A stretch of 41,181 bases of DNA from Candidatus Melainabacteria bacterium RIFCSPLOWO2_02_FULL_35_15 (GCA_001784585.1 MFRN01000027.1:1-41181); one strand, 5' to 3'. Positions 1-9,153 are shown, numbered from the stretch's first letter. Program-made: numbers and translations. The notes: generated by a model from the letters alone, not told the origin.

Positions 1-1
1 A

Positions 2-3000
2 AATTTATCTTGTACTCTATCTTCTTCCAGCGGTTCATCATCTACCCAGAAATTTATCGTGGGGGTGTCAAGTGAACCAAATGGTTTAACTTATTTATTC
101 TCAGACGGCATTAATAATGTAAACAATATTACTATTTCAGGAAGTGAGGTTCCTTCTCTTAACATGTGGCACCATATTGCTTTTACATTTGATGGAACTA
201 CTGCATGGAATTATTACCTGGATGGAATGCCTGTTAAGAGTGGTAATTTTTCTATTCCAATTAATATAGTTAGCAATGCCCTTGAAATCGGCAGCAGAAC
301 TGATACACCTACTCCTTACTTTCTACAGGGGAAACTGGCCAATGTCAGGATATATAACTATGCTTTAACAGCTGATGACATTAATCAACTGTATATTTCT
401 GGAGTAGATGATTTCACATGTACTTCTTCCAGCAGCTCGTCATCATCGAGTTCTTCTTCTTCCTCATCAAGCAGCTCTTCCAGTTCATCATCTAGCTCAT
501 CATCAAGTTCATCTTCAAGCTCAAGTAGCAGCAGCTCAGGAGGAGCAGGCGGATGCACTGGTAGTATTTTTGCTTCAGGAGTTAGTTATATAGCAGGATC
601 CTACCCAACTTCAATTGTAAAAGGAGATTTTAATAATGATTCTAAGCTGGATTTAGCTGCTGGTAATTATTCCGGTAACTCAATTTCAGTTTTTCTGGGA
701 AATGGAGATGGAACATTTGCAAATCAGGTAGCTTATCTTACAGGTAACACTCCATTTGCACTTGTAAGTGGAGACTTTAATAAAGATTCTAAACCAGACT
801 TAGCTACGACTAATTATTCAGGCAATAGTGTTTCAATTTTACTGAATGCTGAAAGCGGAATGTTTTCAAATCAGGTTACATATGCAGCAGGATTAAGTCC
901 AAGAGGAATTGCTGCGGGAGATTTAGATAATGATTCTAATTTAGATCTGGTAACAGCAAACAACCAAGGCGATAACATCTCTCTTTTATTTAATAATGGA
1001 AATGGAACATTTGCAAATCAAGTGATTTATTCAGCAGGCAATAATCCTCAGGCAGTAACAATAGGGGACTTTAATAAGGATACGTTACAGGATCTGGCAG
1101 TTACAAATTATGCAGACAATAATGTTCACATCTTATATCAGCGGGAAGATGGAACATTTGGAAATCTGGATATATATTTAGTGGGGATTGCACCCGGGCA
1201 GATTCTAAATGAAGATCTTAATTCTGATTCAAATCTGGATCTTGTGGTTGTAAGTCAGGGTAATGGCTTATCTGTCTTGCTAAATAATGGAGATGGAACA
1301 TTTGCAGATCAGGTAATATACCCGGCAGGTGCCCAGCCTTTATCAGTGACAACAGGAGAGTTTAATAACGATGGAAACACAGATTTAGCAATAACTAATC
1401 AGTCAGGGAGCAATATTTCAGTTTTTCTAGGGAATGGAGATGGAACTTTTGAAAGTCAGATGAACTATTTTACACACTCAATACCAAGAGCGGTAACAAC
1501 AGGAAATTTTAATGGAATTGCAGGGGATGATCTTGCCATTGCTCATTATTCAGGCACAAATATTATTTCTGTTTTACTTAATTCATGTTCTTCTGGTAGC
1601 AGCAGCTCTTCTTCATCGTCAAGTTCCAGCAGCTCTTCTTCAGGAAGTTCATCATCTTCCAGTGGATGCCCATCAGGACAAATCTTCTGCGGTACTTCCT
1701 GTGTAAATGGTAATTGTTGTAGTGACTCTCAGTGTGTAGATGGTCAGACATGCCAGGGTAATTTCTGTACTTGTCCATCAGGACAAATCTTCTGCGGTAC
1801 TTCCTGTGTAAATGGTAATTGTTGTAATGACTCCCAGTGTACTGGTGGTCAGATATGCCAGAATAATTTCTGTACTTGTCCATCAGGACAAATCTTCTGT
1901 GATCCTTCCTGTGTAAATGGTAATTGTTGTAGTGACTCTCAGTGTGTAGATGGTCAGACATGCCAGGGTAATTTCTGTACTTGTCCATCAGGACAAATCT
2001 TCTGTGATCCTTCTTGTGTAAATGGTAATTGTTGTAGTGACTCTCAGTGTGTAGATGGTCAGACATGCCAGGGTAATTTCTGTACTTGTCCATCAGGACA
2101 AATCTTCTGTGGCACTTCATGTATAAGTGGTGATTGTTGTATAAATGCTCAGTGTCCAGGTAGCTGGAGATGTCAGGATAATTTCTGTGGTGGTACCGGT
2201 GGTTGTTTCTGTTCTCCAAATGAAACTATTACTGAGATTAATATTCCAACCTTAAACAATAATCCGTTTTATATTGCTTCAGGACCGGATGGAAGCACCT
2301 GGTTTACAGAGTATTCTAAAAATAAAATCGGCAGGGTTTTTCCTGGCAATGCAATTCTTGAACTTAACATTCCAACACCCAATAGTTATCCACGTGGTAT
2401 TACAGCAGGACCAGATGGGTATGTTTGGTTTCTGGAAAGTGCTGCAAATAAAATTGGCAAGATTAGACCGTTTGATAATAAGATTACTGAGTTTAAAATT
2501 CCAACACTTAATAGTGCTCCATATAGTATTACTGCAGGATCTGATGGAAATCTCTGGTTTACAGAGTTTGGTGCTAATAAGATAGGCAGGATTTCACCAT
2601 TTGATAATCAGATTACTGAGTTTAATATTTCACCTACTACCCCCACTGGTCCATATGATATTACCTTTGGATGGGATGGAAATGTCTGGTTTACAGAAAG
2701 TTCCCGGCATAGAATTGCTAGGATTACACCATCTGGTGTGATTACTGAGTTTAATATTCCAACATTTAATAGCAGTCCGCATGGTATTACTTCTAGCTAT
2801 TGGGATGGCAATATTTGGTTTACAGAAGCTAATGCTAATAAGATAGGCAGACTTACACTGTGGAACAATGAGATTACTGAGTTTAATATTCCAACGCCTT
2901 TTGCTTACCCGGAAGATATAACTGCAGCATATGATGGAAACATCTGGTTTACTGAGTATGGTGTAAATAAAATCGGTCGGATTACACCTGGTGGTGTGAT

Positions 3001-6000
3001 TACTGAGTTTGATGTTCCAGAGATTACCATACCAGGAGAAAGTAGCAGGCCATTTGGGATTACTACAGGAGAAAAAGACTGTTATATTTGGTTTACAGAA
3101 GCTGGTACATTTACAGAACCAGTGCTTGGTACACAAAGAATAGCTAAGATCCCTTATTGTTATGATAGACCTTCTTCTTCTTCAAGCTCCTCAAGCAGCT
3201 CATCATCCGGAAGCACATCGGGCTCAACATCTGGAAACACGTCGGGGAGCACTTCAGGAAGCAGTAGCTCAAGCTCCTCAAGTAGTTCTTCTTCGAGCTC
3301 TTCCTCATCGTCAAGTTCCAGTTCATCTTCCAGCAGTTCAAGTTCATCGTCATCATCTTCCAGTTCTTCATCAAGCAGTAGTAGTTCCTCTTCATCTTCT
3401 TCCAGTAGTTCTTCTTCTGGTTTTTTTGGAAGCATCTGCGGAAACGGTATTTTGGAAATAGGCGAAGAGTGTGATGATGGAAATACAAATGATGGTGACG
3501 GCTGTTCAGCTGCTTGTCAGAATGAATTTGGTGAAGCATTTTGTGGAAACGGTATTTTGGAAATAGGCGAAGAGTGTGATGATGGAAATACAAACGATGG
3601 CGACGGCTGCTCAGCTGCTTGTGTAAATGAAAGTGGTTCTTCATCAGGAACCTGTGATGGAAGTGCCAGGCTTAGCGTAAGGTTTGACCAGGTAGAAAAT
3701 CGTGGAAATGGTAACCTAGAGCCTGTGGTTTTTCTTGGTGATGGCACACTGTTTAACAGTGAGCAAACTTTTGATCTTGTAATTGATGGACTATCTATTA
3801 CTGATCCAGATTTTGATCCGAATGTACCAGGCCTTGCAATCCGACGTGGCGATGGTTATATAGATCTAATTCATTATGGCCGTTTGGATGGTAATTATCC
3901 TGATCAGCTTGAAGCTGTGCTTGGACAGCTTAAATTTGACGGAGCAATAATTGCAGAAATTACCAATATACCTACTCTGGAATTTGAAGAAGATGGATTA
4001 GAAAATCAAGGAAACTTAACTTATGATTCTTCATATGAAACCCCAGATGATGAAATATTTACTGACGGTAACTTCTTTCTTTCAGTAGGCACAGACAATG
4101 ACTCTGCAAGAATTTATTATGATATACCTGCGTGTGAATCATTTAGCAGCACGTCTGGTTCAACATCTGGAAGCACGTCTGGTTCAACATCAGGAAGTAC
4201 TTCAGGTTGTGAAGTATTTGCTTCAAAGGTAGAGGACTTCAGTTCAGAATATCCGGGATGGGAAGCTACAATGGCACTTGGCAACCCTGATTGTGAACTT
4301 GGTACCCTGTGTAGTGATATTACCTGTGCATGGGCAGCACTTCCTGCAAATAGCGAAAGTGAATATTTAGATCTAAAATTCCCTACAACACAGGCAAAAG
4401 CAGTCAGGATCTATGAAATACACACAACTGGCGGAGTTTATAACATTGAACTATTTAATGAATCCGATGGATCGATTAAGAACATTCCAGTCTCTGATTG
4501 TTTAGTAAATAGCTGTACGCCAAACGCTTATAATATTCTTGAAGTACCAGTTCCAGACACAAGTGCATCTATTTCCAGAGTAAGAATATATACTCGTAAC
4601 AATGGATGGAATGAAATTGATGCTGTTTCATTAATTCCTAACGGTTGCTCTTCCACTGGCACTATTTCATGTCCAAATAATTCTTCTTCCAGCTCATCTT
4701 CAAGCAGCAGCAGTTCATCTTCCAGTTCAAGTTCTTCATCATCTGGTTCGTCAAGTTCCAGCTCGTCTTCCAGTGGCTGCTGGATTGTTAGAGGTTATGG
4801 AATTGATTGCAATGATTGCGGCCGTTTTACTAAGGAGCCTGACGAAATAGTTGTTACTGAAGAGCCAAATATAGAAGATGGTTATTTTCATTACTTTTGT
4901 GAGTGTCCAGCTGCAGAAATTCATTTTACTGGTGGTAGATATTTAGATACTGATTTTAAGATTGGTACTGATGGCCTTCCTTTGAAGTGGTATCCTAATG
5001 AGCCTTATTACCCTCAAATTCGTTCTTGCCCTCCGCTTGAATCTTCCAGCAGCTCCTCAAGTTCCAGCTCTAGTTCATCTAGTTCTGGCGATATTTGTTC
5101 AGCTTTCTTAAATGGAGTCCTGGTAGTTAGTCCTTGTGGATCTTCATCCTCATCAAGCGGAAGTTCTTCTTCGTCAAGTAGTTCCTCTTCCTCCAGCTCA
5201 TCCAGCTCATCATCTTCTAGTTCTTCGGGCAGCTCATTCAACGAAGCGTTTTGTAAAGATGGCATAGCTGAATGTCCGGATTCTACTCTGGTTCCATCCT
5301 GTGAAGCAGGATCAACTAGATTCTGTGTAAATGATGACTCAGATCCAATTTGCTATAACTTTATTACCAGTGAGCTAACCATTGCCAGATGTGGAACAGA
5401 AGCTCTAGGTACTATTCCTGTATGCATAGGTGGTGAACCGACTTGTAATAACGGAGGAGTTTTTGAGTGTGAATCTGGTGCTACAGACTTCTGTTCGATA
5501 AGTGATGGTTTAGAACCAATTTGTGTCAGCCCAGGTAGATTTAGAAGTGGTCGCTGTTTTATTTCAGGTGGCTCATCAGCTTCTCTACGTTCTCACCTTT
5601 TAAACAGAACATCTTTGTCTTCTTTGTCCGACTCTGATATTATTCGCAACCCCCGCTATCGAAACAACACTCCTTACTGCAGCGATAACCACAGGCTCAA
5701 ATGTGAAAAGGGTTCTTACATAGGCTGGGATAAGGGTATTCCCGGGTGTTATGAATTTAAATCCTTTAAATTTATTTATCAAGGTTCTCCTGCATGTGTA
5801 CCCAGATCACCGCTACCCTCAGCCCCGGCACCTTTAGCTCCAGTACCTTCATTACCACCACCTGCTGCTCCTTCACAAATCCAGTCACCATCCATCTTTG
5901 TACCACCTCTATCTCCTTCTATAGATGCTATAAAACAGCCAGATACAGTTAAAGAACCTGTTATACAAACAGATTCCCCAGCTACACTACCACCAGTTTC

Positions 6001-6151
6001 ACCACCTATTCAGGCTAAACCTGTAAGTCCGGTAAAACCACCACCAGATTTAACCAAGAGTACATCTAAAAAACCAGTTAAAAAGAAATCTAAAAAGCCT
6101 GCTAAAAACAAATCTAAAAAACCCGGGGCTAAGAATAAGAAAAAAAGATAA
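2..6151 (+). CDS. giant secreted/surface mosaic protein with poly-serine linkers (5' end outside window)
   Basis: The frame is open from base 2; the GTG at 59 is internal because an SSSSGSSST linker precedes it, so the N-terminus and any signal peptide lie upstream. Modules by nucleotide: LamG/concanavalin-like lectin (about 50-410); seven FG-GAP/VCBS repeats of GDFNxDxxxDLA type (560-1590), enough for one integrin-like seven-bladed propeller; five 35-residue Cys repeats (1667-2191); seven WFTExxxNKIGR repeats typical of Vgb/streptogramin-lyase propellers (2215-3160); two Myxococcus-type CGNGxLExGEECDDGN repeats (3437-3631); an unrecognised domain (3650-4135); a discoidin-like galactose-binding fold (4209-4660, tentative); small Cys-rich units (4775-5800); a Pro-rich region (5806-6045) and a Lys-rich tail to the end. 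Poly-Ser or TSGS linkers separate most modules. The content points to an extracellular adhesin or matrix protein; the ligand is unknown. No LPXTG or SLH motif is visible at the C-terminus. Module calls rest on motif recognition. Confidence 0.9.
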   Translation, partial: NLSCTLSSSSGSSSTQKFIVGVSSEPNGLTYLFSDGINNVNNITISGSEVPSLNMWHHIAFTFDGTTAWNYYLDGMPVKSGNFSIPINIVSNALEIGSRTDTPTPYFLQGKLANVRIYNYALTADDINQLYISGVDDFTCTSSSSSSSSSSSSSSSSSSSSSSSSSSSSSSSSSSSSSSGGAGGCTGSIFASGVSYIAGSYPTSIVKGDFNNDSKLDLAAGNYSGNSISVFLGNGDGTFANQVAYLTGNTPFALVSGDFNKDSKPDLATTNYSGNSVSILLNAESGMFSNQVTYAAGLSPRGIAAGDLDNDSNLDLVTANNQGDNISLLFNNGNGTFANQVIYSAGNNPQAVTIGDFNKDTLQDLAVTNYADNNVHILYQREDGTFGNLDIYLVGIAPGQILNEDLNSDSNLDLVVVSQGNGLSVLLNNGDGTFADQVIYPAGAQPLSVTTGEFNNDGNTDLAITNQSGSNISVFLGNGDGTFESQMNYFTHSIPRAVTTGNFNGIAGDDLAIAHYSGTNIISVLLNSCSSGSSSSSSSSSSSSSSSGSSSSSSGCPSGQIFCGTSCVNGNCCSDSQCVDGQTCQGNFCTCPSGQIFCGTSCVNGNCCNDSQCTGGQICQNNFCTCPSGQIFCDPSCVNGNCCSDSQCVDGQTCQGNFCTCPSGQIFCDPSCVNGNCCSDSQCVDGQTCQGNFCTCPSGQIFCGTSCISGDCCINAQCPGSWRCQDNFCGGTGGCFCSPNETITEINIPTLNNNPFYIASGPDGSTWFTEYSKNKIGRVFPGNAILELNIPTPNSYPRGITAGPDGYVWFLESAANKIGKIRPFDNKITEFKIPTLNSAPYSITAGSDGNLWFTEFGANKIGRISPFDNQITEFNISPTTPTGPYDITFGWDGNVWFTESSRHRIARITPSGVITEFNIPTFNSSPHGITSSYWDGNIWFTEANANKIGRLTLWNNEITEFNIPTPFAYPEDITAAYDGNIWFTEYGVNKIGRITPGGVITEFDVPEITIPGESSRPFGITTGEKDCYIWFTEAGTFTEPVLGTQRIAKIPYCYDRPSSSSSSSSSSSSGSTSGSTSGNTSGSTSGSSSSSSSSSSSSSSSSSSSSSSSSSSSSSSSSSSSSSSSSSSSSSSSSSSSSSGFFGSICGNGILEIGEECDDGNTNDGDGCSAACQNEFGEAFCGNGILEIGEECDDGNTNDGDGCSAACVNESGSSSGTCDGSARLSVRFDQVENRGNGNLEPVVFLGDGTLFNSEQTFDLVIDGLSITDPDFDPNVPGLAIRRGDGYIDLIHYGRLDGNYPDQLEAVLGQLKFDGAIIAEITNIPTLEFEEDGLENQGNLTYDSSYETPDDEIFTDGNFFLSVGTDNDSARIYYDIPACESFSSTSGSTSGSTSGSTSGSTSGCEVFASKVEDFSSEYPGWEATMALGNPDCELGTLCSDITCAWAALPANSESEYLDLKFPTTQAKAVRIYEIHTTGGVYNIELFNESDGSIKNIPVSDCLVNSCTPNAYNILEVPVPDTSASISRVRIYTRNNGWNEIDAVSLIPNGCSSTGTISCPNNSSSSSSSSSSSSSSSSSSSSSGSSSSSSSSSGCWIVRGYGIDCNDCGRFTKEPDEIVVTEEPNIEDGYFHYFCECPAAEIHFTGGRYLDTDFKIGTDGLPLKWYPNEPYYPQIRSCPPLESSSSSSSSSSSSSSSGDICSAFLNGVLVVSPCGSSSSSSGSSSSSSSSSSSSSSSSSSSSSSGSSFNEAFCKDGIAECPDSTLVPSCEAGSTRFCVNDDSDPICYNFITSELTIARCGTEALGTIPVCIGGEPTCNNGGVFECESGATDFCSISDGLEPICVSPGRFRSGRCFISGGSSASLRSHLLNRTSLSSLSDSDIIRNPRYRNNTPYCSDNHRLKCEKGSYIGWDKGIPGCYEFKSFKFIYQGSPACVPRSPLPSAPAPLAPVPSLPPPAAPSQIQSPSIFVPPLSPSIDAIKQPDTVKEPVIQTDSPATLPPVSPPIQAKPVSPVKPPPDLTKSTSKKPVKKKSKKPAKNKSKKPGAKNKKKR
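1667..2191 (+). repeat. five tandem 105-bp repeats encoding Cys-rich 35-residue units
   Basis: Units begin at 1667, 1772, 1877, 1982 and 2087 with an exact 105-bp period. Each encodes CPSGQIFC...SCVNGNCC...QC...G..C..NFC, with eight or nine cysteines. Units 1, 3 and 4 are almost identical in DNA, including synonymous sites; unit 5 is the most diverged. This indicates recent duplication or gene conversion inside the giant gene. Confidence 0.95.
3171..3420 (+). repeat. longest poly-serine linker with (TSGS)n insert
   Basis: About 80 residues of almost pure Ser interrupted by a TSGSTSGNTSGSTSGS stretch (about 3207-3260). All six Ser codons (TCT, TCC, TCA, TCG, AGC, AGT) are mixed. Similar linkers lie at 422-540, 1591-1663, 4681-4773, 5041-5086 and 5141-5237, and a TSGS linker at 4141-4206. 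Such linkers are known as flexible spacers between domains of secreted proteins, for example in Saccharophagus degradans carbohydrate-degrading enzymes. Confidence 0.95.
3437..3631 (+). repeat. two tandem Myxococcus-type Cys-rich repeats
   Basis: Two units start at 3437 and 3542, again 105 bp apart, and are identical in DNA apart from a few third-position changes. Each encodes CGNGILEIGEECDDGNxND followed by GDGCSAAC, the signature of the Myxococcus cysteine-rich repeat found in secreted proteins of many bacteria. Confidence 0.9.
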
Positions 6152-6231
6152 TACTAATGGTTACCCCTTGCTGATAATATTTGATAGCTTTGTAAACAAA
6201 TAACAAGGATTAAATTAAACTAATTTATTTA

Positions 6232-6247
6232 TGTGACATGCGTCATT
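6232..6247 (+). promoter_or_regulatory. possible CRP/FNR-family operator
   Basis: TGTGA-CATGCG-TCATT resembles the CRP consensus TGTGA-N6-TCACA, with a perfect left half and three of five bases in the right half. Its centre lies about 41.5 bases before the start of transcription predicted from the promoter at 6247-6274, the class II activator position. No CRP-family gene is in the window, so the binder is unknown. Confidence 0.35.
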
Positions 6248-6274
6248 TGAATCCTGAAAAATTAAGGGTATAAC
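6247..6274 (+). promoter_or_regulatory. predicted sigma70-type promoter of the subtilisin gene
   Basis: TTGAAT (6247-6252), a 16-base spacer, and TATAAC (6269-6274). A strong ribosome binding site, TAGGGAG, follows at about 6280-6287, ahead of the ATG at 6299. The rest of the 147-base gap 6152-6298 holds no gene that I can see. Confidence 0.45.
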
Positions 6275-6298
6275 AAATCTTAGGGAGTAGTAGAACAT

Positions 6299-9109
6299 AT
6301 GAGAAAATTCTTTGTAATTATTTTAATTTTATTTCTTTTAATACCATTTGCTTATCATGCAAATGCTCAAGTCTCATCAGTTATAAATATCCAATCTTTT
6401 GATGTAGAAGTTAATCCAAAAACAAATAAAATTTATGCAACAAATGCACCTGATTCATTGTCAGTAATTGATGGTTCAACAAATGCAATAATAAAAACAA
6501 TTAATTTGATGGGGGAAGCTAGAGCTATAGCCATTAACCAGGATACAAATAAAATTTATGTCACAAACAGAATTACAAATGAAGTTCACGTTATTAATGG
6601 TGCTACAGATGCTCTCGAAGCAACAATTCCAATAAGCCAAAGTTATGTCGGGCTTGGAGAAATTGCTGTTAATATTGTAATGAATAAAATATATGCTTGT
6701 GGTGAAAATTCTGACAGTGTTTATGTAATAGATGGTGCAACAAATTCACTCCTATCTACTATACCAGTCGGGAAAACCCCCACTTCAATTGTTGCCAGTC
6801 CAATTTTAAATTTTATGTTTGTGGGACTTGGTGGTGCTCACTTTGTAGTCAGTATTGATTGTTCTAAAGATAAAGTAACCATTACAAATTCACGTTATGG
6901 TAGCAGTGTTGTTTTAGGTGTAGACCCAGTTACATACAAAATATATATAGCCGATGGGCAAACAAAAAAAATTGATCATCTTACTAGTGGTGCTGATAAT
7001 AATGTTTTGGCTTCATCTTTACTTACCGGTGGTATCCCAACAGGAATAGCAGTGGATAACACCTTGAACTATGTATATGTAATCTCTTCTGTAACTGAGG
7101 CTCCAATAGTTACGGTACTACAAGGGGGTTCCTTAAGTAAGATAACTAACTTTCCTATTGGTGGGAAACAAGGTTTCTACAATATAGCTGCTAATCCTAT
7201 TACCAATAAAGCCTATATTGCTGGTAATACTACAAGGGGGATTTTTGTAATTGACGGTAACAATTTAAGTCAACAAGGATCCTCTTCTAGTTCTTCTAGC
7301 AGTAGTGGCTCAACTAGTGAACCGTTTACAATTCCTGAATGCAAATTTTCTAATAACTCTTCAAACTTTCTTAGCCAGGTTACAGAAAACGATTTTGAAA
7401 ATTCCGAGATTGATCCTGAAGAAGATTCAAATAGTGAATCTCTATTTTCAATAGATTCAGTACTGAGTGATTTGAGCAGTATAAAGGGAAATATAACTCT
7501 TGAATTCTCAAAAGTACTAAACAGATCTCTTAGTTCTGTAGCAAACAAGATTAAAAAATCAATTAAACTTATTACAAATGCCAGAGATGCAGCTAGAGAT
7601 AATGATGCTGATGTATGTAGTGAGAATATTACAGATGGAATTGACCAATTAGACTTTGCAATCAGTCTATTAGAAAAAAAACAATGTAAAACAAAAAGTA
7701 AAAATTTACAAAGTTGCATTTCACCAACAATCGTTGAAAAATATATTTCAAATATAGAAGATTTATTTAATAGTCTTGAGGAAAATTTATTAATCGATGA
7801 AGATCAAGATGGCATAGCAGATGCTTGTCTTTCTTCTGAGTTTAAAAGCTCTAAAGAACCAACCAATAATAATTCAAATACAGAAAGTACACTTAGTACC
7901 CCGATTAAAGATCAGTTTATTTTAAAATTTAAGGCATCTGAAAAAGATCCATCACAAATAGCTTCTGAATTGGCATCAAAATATGGATTGCAGATTCTGC
8001 ATGTATACAAACACGTTTTTAATGGTGCAGCTGCAATAGTTCCTCCAGGCAAAGAAAAGACTCTACTTGAAGAGCAAAATATTAAAGAAGTAATTCAAGA
8101 TTACACAATTTTCCCTGCTAATAATTTAACTTATCAAACTGATAAAACAACACGATATTTAGTTAATGATCAAGTACTTACAACTGGGATAAATTGGATA
8201 GATGCTGAACTGAATCCTAATGAAGGAGATGGTTGTATGGTAACAGTAGCAGTCTTAGATACAGGAATTGATTTTAGCCATCCCGATCTGGATGCAAATA
8301 TAAACACTAATTTAAGTGTTAACTGTACTACTCCTAGTGCAACACAGGCATGTGTTTCTGGTGGACAAGATGATTACACGATTGGTATTAGGGGACACGG
8401 AACAGCTGTAGCAGGAATAATTGCAGCAGAAGACAATAACATAGGTGTACTAGGCGTTGGTTCAAAAATAGAACTGGTTTCTGTAAAAGTTTTGCCTAAT
8501 GGAAATGGTAGTTTTGGGGATGTAATTGCAGGGTTAGATTATGTTACACAGAACGCAGATATTATAGAAATAGCAAATTTAAGTTTAGCAGCTACATTTT
8601 CCTCCTATCACCCAATTATTAAGATCGTACAAGAGGCAATTCAGAAAACTATAAACTCTGGTGTAATTTGTGTAGTTGCGGCAGGTAACTCAGGTGTAGA
8701 TGTTACTCAAAGTCTTGTTGTACCAGCAATGTTTCCTGAAGTTATTACTGTATCAGCATTATACGACACTAATGGCGAGCAAGACAAAGAAGATAATTGG
8801 GGTATTTGGAAATATGGTTCAAGTAATTACGGAAGCGAAATAGATATTATTGCTCCAGGATCATTTATAACAACTACAGCACTGGGAGGTGATTATCTCG
8901 TCAGTGATGGTACTAGTTTTGCAACACCATTTGTCTCGGGAACTATTGGACTTTATATAGCAAAAAATGGAAGACCTTCAAATGCTGATGCAAGATCTTT
9001 AACACCTCTCATAGATGCTATTTCAAAACCACGTTCAGGCTATTATACAAATGAACCTGTAGATGGTGAATATGAACCTGCATGTTATGCAAACGGACCT
9101 AGACTTTAA
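6299..9109 (+). CDS. secreted subtilisin-like serine protease with N-terminal YVTN beta-propeller
   Basis: A 936-residue exported protein. Residues 1-23 form a signal peptide ending AYHANA. Residues ~30-325 carry YVTN-type propeller repeats (NPxTNKIYxxN...VIDGxTN). A short poly-Ser linker sits at ~326-337, then a charged region with DEDQDGIADAC (~499-511), which looks like a thrombospondin type 3 calcium motif. An inhibitor-I9-like propeptide (~537-606) precedes the S8 catalytic domain (~640-915). The catalytic triad is visible: Asp654 in VLDTGID, His700 in GHGTAVAG and Ser873 in GTSFATP, with oxyanion Asn797 in AAGNSG, so the enzyme should be active. A propeller placed before the propeptide is unusual and would be released if the propeptide is cleaved. 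It lies downstream of the giant mosaic gene but has its own predicted promoter. Confidence 0.92.
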   Translation: MRKFFVIILILFLLIPFAYHANAQVSSVINIQSFDVEVNPKTNKIYATNAPDSLSVIDGSTNAIIKTINLMGEARAIAINQDTNKIYVTNRITNEVHVINGATDALEATIPISQSYVGLGEIAVNIVMNKIYACGENSDSVYVIDGATNSLLSTIPVGKTPTSIVASPILNFMFVGLGGAHFVVSIDCSKDKVTITNSRYGSSVVLGVDPVTYKIYIADGQTKKIDHLTSGADNNVLASSLLTGGIPTGIAVDNTLNYVYVISSVTEAPIVTVLQGGSLSKITNFPIGGKQGFYNIAANPITNKAYIAGNTTRGIFVIDGNNLSQQGSSSSSSSSSGSTSEPFTIPECKFSNNSSNFLSQVTENDFENSEIDPEEDSNSESLFSIDSVLSDLSSIKGNITLEFSKVLNRSLSSVANKIKKSIKLITNARDAARDNDADVCSENITDGIDQLDFAISLLEKKQCKTKSKNLQSCISPTIVEKYISNIEDLFNSLEENLLIDEDQDGIADACLSSEFKSSKEPTNNNSNTESTLSTPIKDQFILKFKASEKDPSQIASELASKYGLQILHVYKHVFNGAAAIVPPGKEKTLLEEQNIKEVIQDYTIFPANNLTYQTDKTTRYLVNDQVLTTGINWIDAELNPNEGDGCMVTVAVLDTGIDFSHPDLDANINTNLSVNCTTPSATQACVSGGQDDYTIGIRGHGTAVAGIIAAEDNNIGVLGVGSKIELVSVKVLPNGNGSFGDVIAGLDYVTQNADIIEIANLSLAATFSSYHPIIKIVQEAIQKTINSGVICVVAAGNSGVDVTQSLVVPAMFPEVITVSALYDTNGEQDKEDNWGIWKYGSSNYGSEIDIIAPGSFITTTALGGDYLVSDGTSFATPFVSGTIGLYIAKNGRPSNADARSLTPLIDAISKPRSGYYTNEPVDGEYEPACYANGPRL

Positions 9110-9119
9110 ACTCAGGGCT

Positions 9120-9146
9120 TTGCAATAACAAATTGTGTTGTACAAT
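9120..9146 (+). promoter_or_regulatory. predicted promoter placing the PhoU start at the mRNA 5' end
   Basis: TTGCAA (9120-9125) and TACAAT (9141-9146) are separated by 15 bases, shorter than ideal. The -10 box ends 7 bases before the ATG at 9154, and no Shine-Dalgarno sequence precedes that ATG, so transcription could begin at or next to the start codon (leaderless mRNA). Confidence 0.35.
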
Positions 9147-9153
9147 ATTCCTC

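Noticed and set aside
59-61. GTG at 59 as the start of the giant gene
   Set aside because: The frame is open back to base 2 and encodes a Ser-rich linker and the first strand of the LamG domain, so the true start lies outside the window.
1667-2191. CRISPR-like array
   Set aside because: The repeats are contiguous coding units without spacers and keep the reading frame.
1578-2219. 213-codon minus-strand frame over the Cys repeats
   Set aside because: It mirrors the 105-bp tandem repeats of the plus-strand gene and has no independent coding signal.
3144-3644. Minus-strand frames rich in Glu, Leu and Asp opposite the poly-Ser linkers
   Set aside because: These are antisense readings of Ser codons and have no ribosome site or family match. 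The same holds for 5014-5265.
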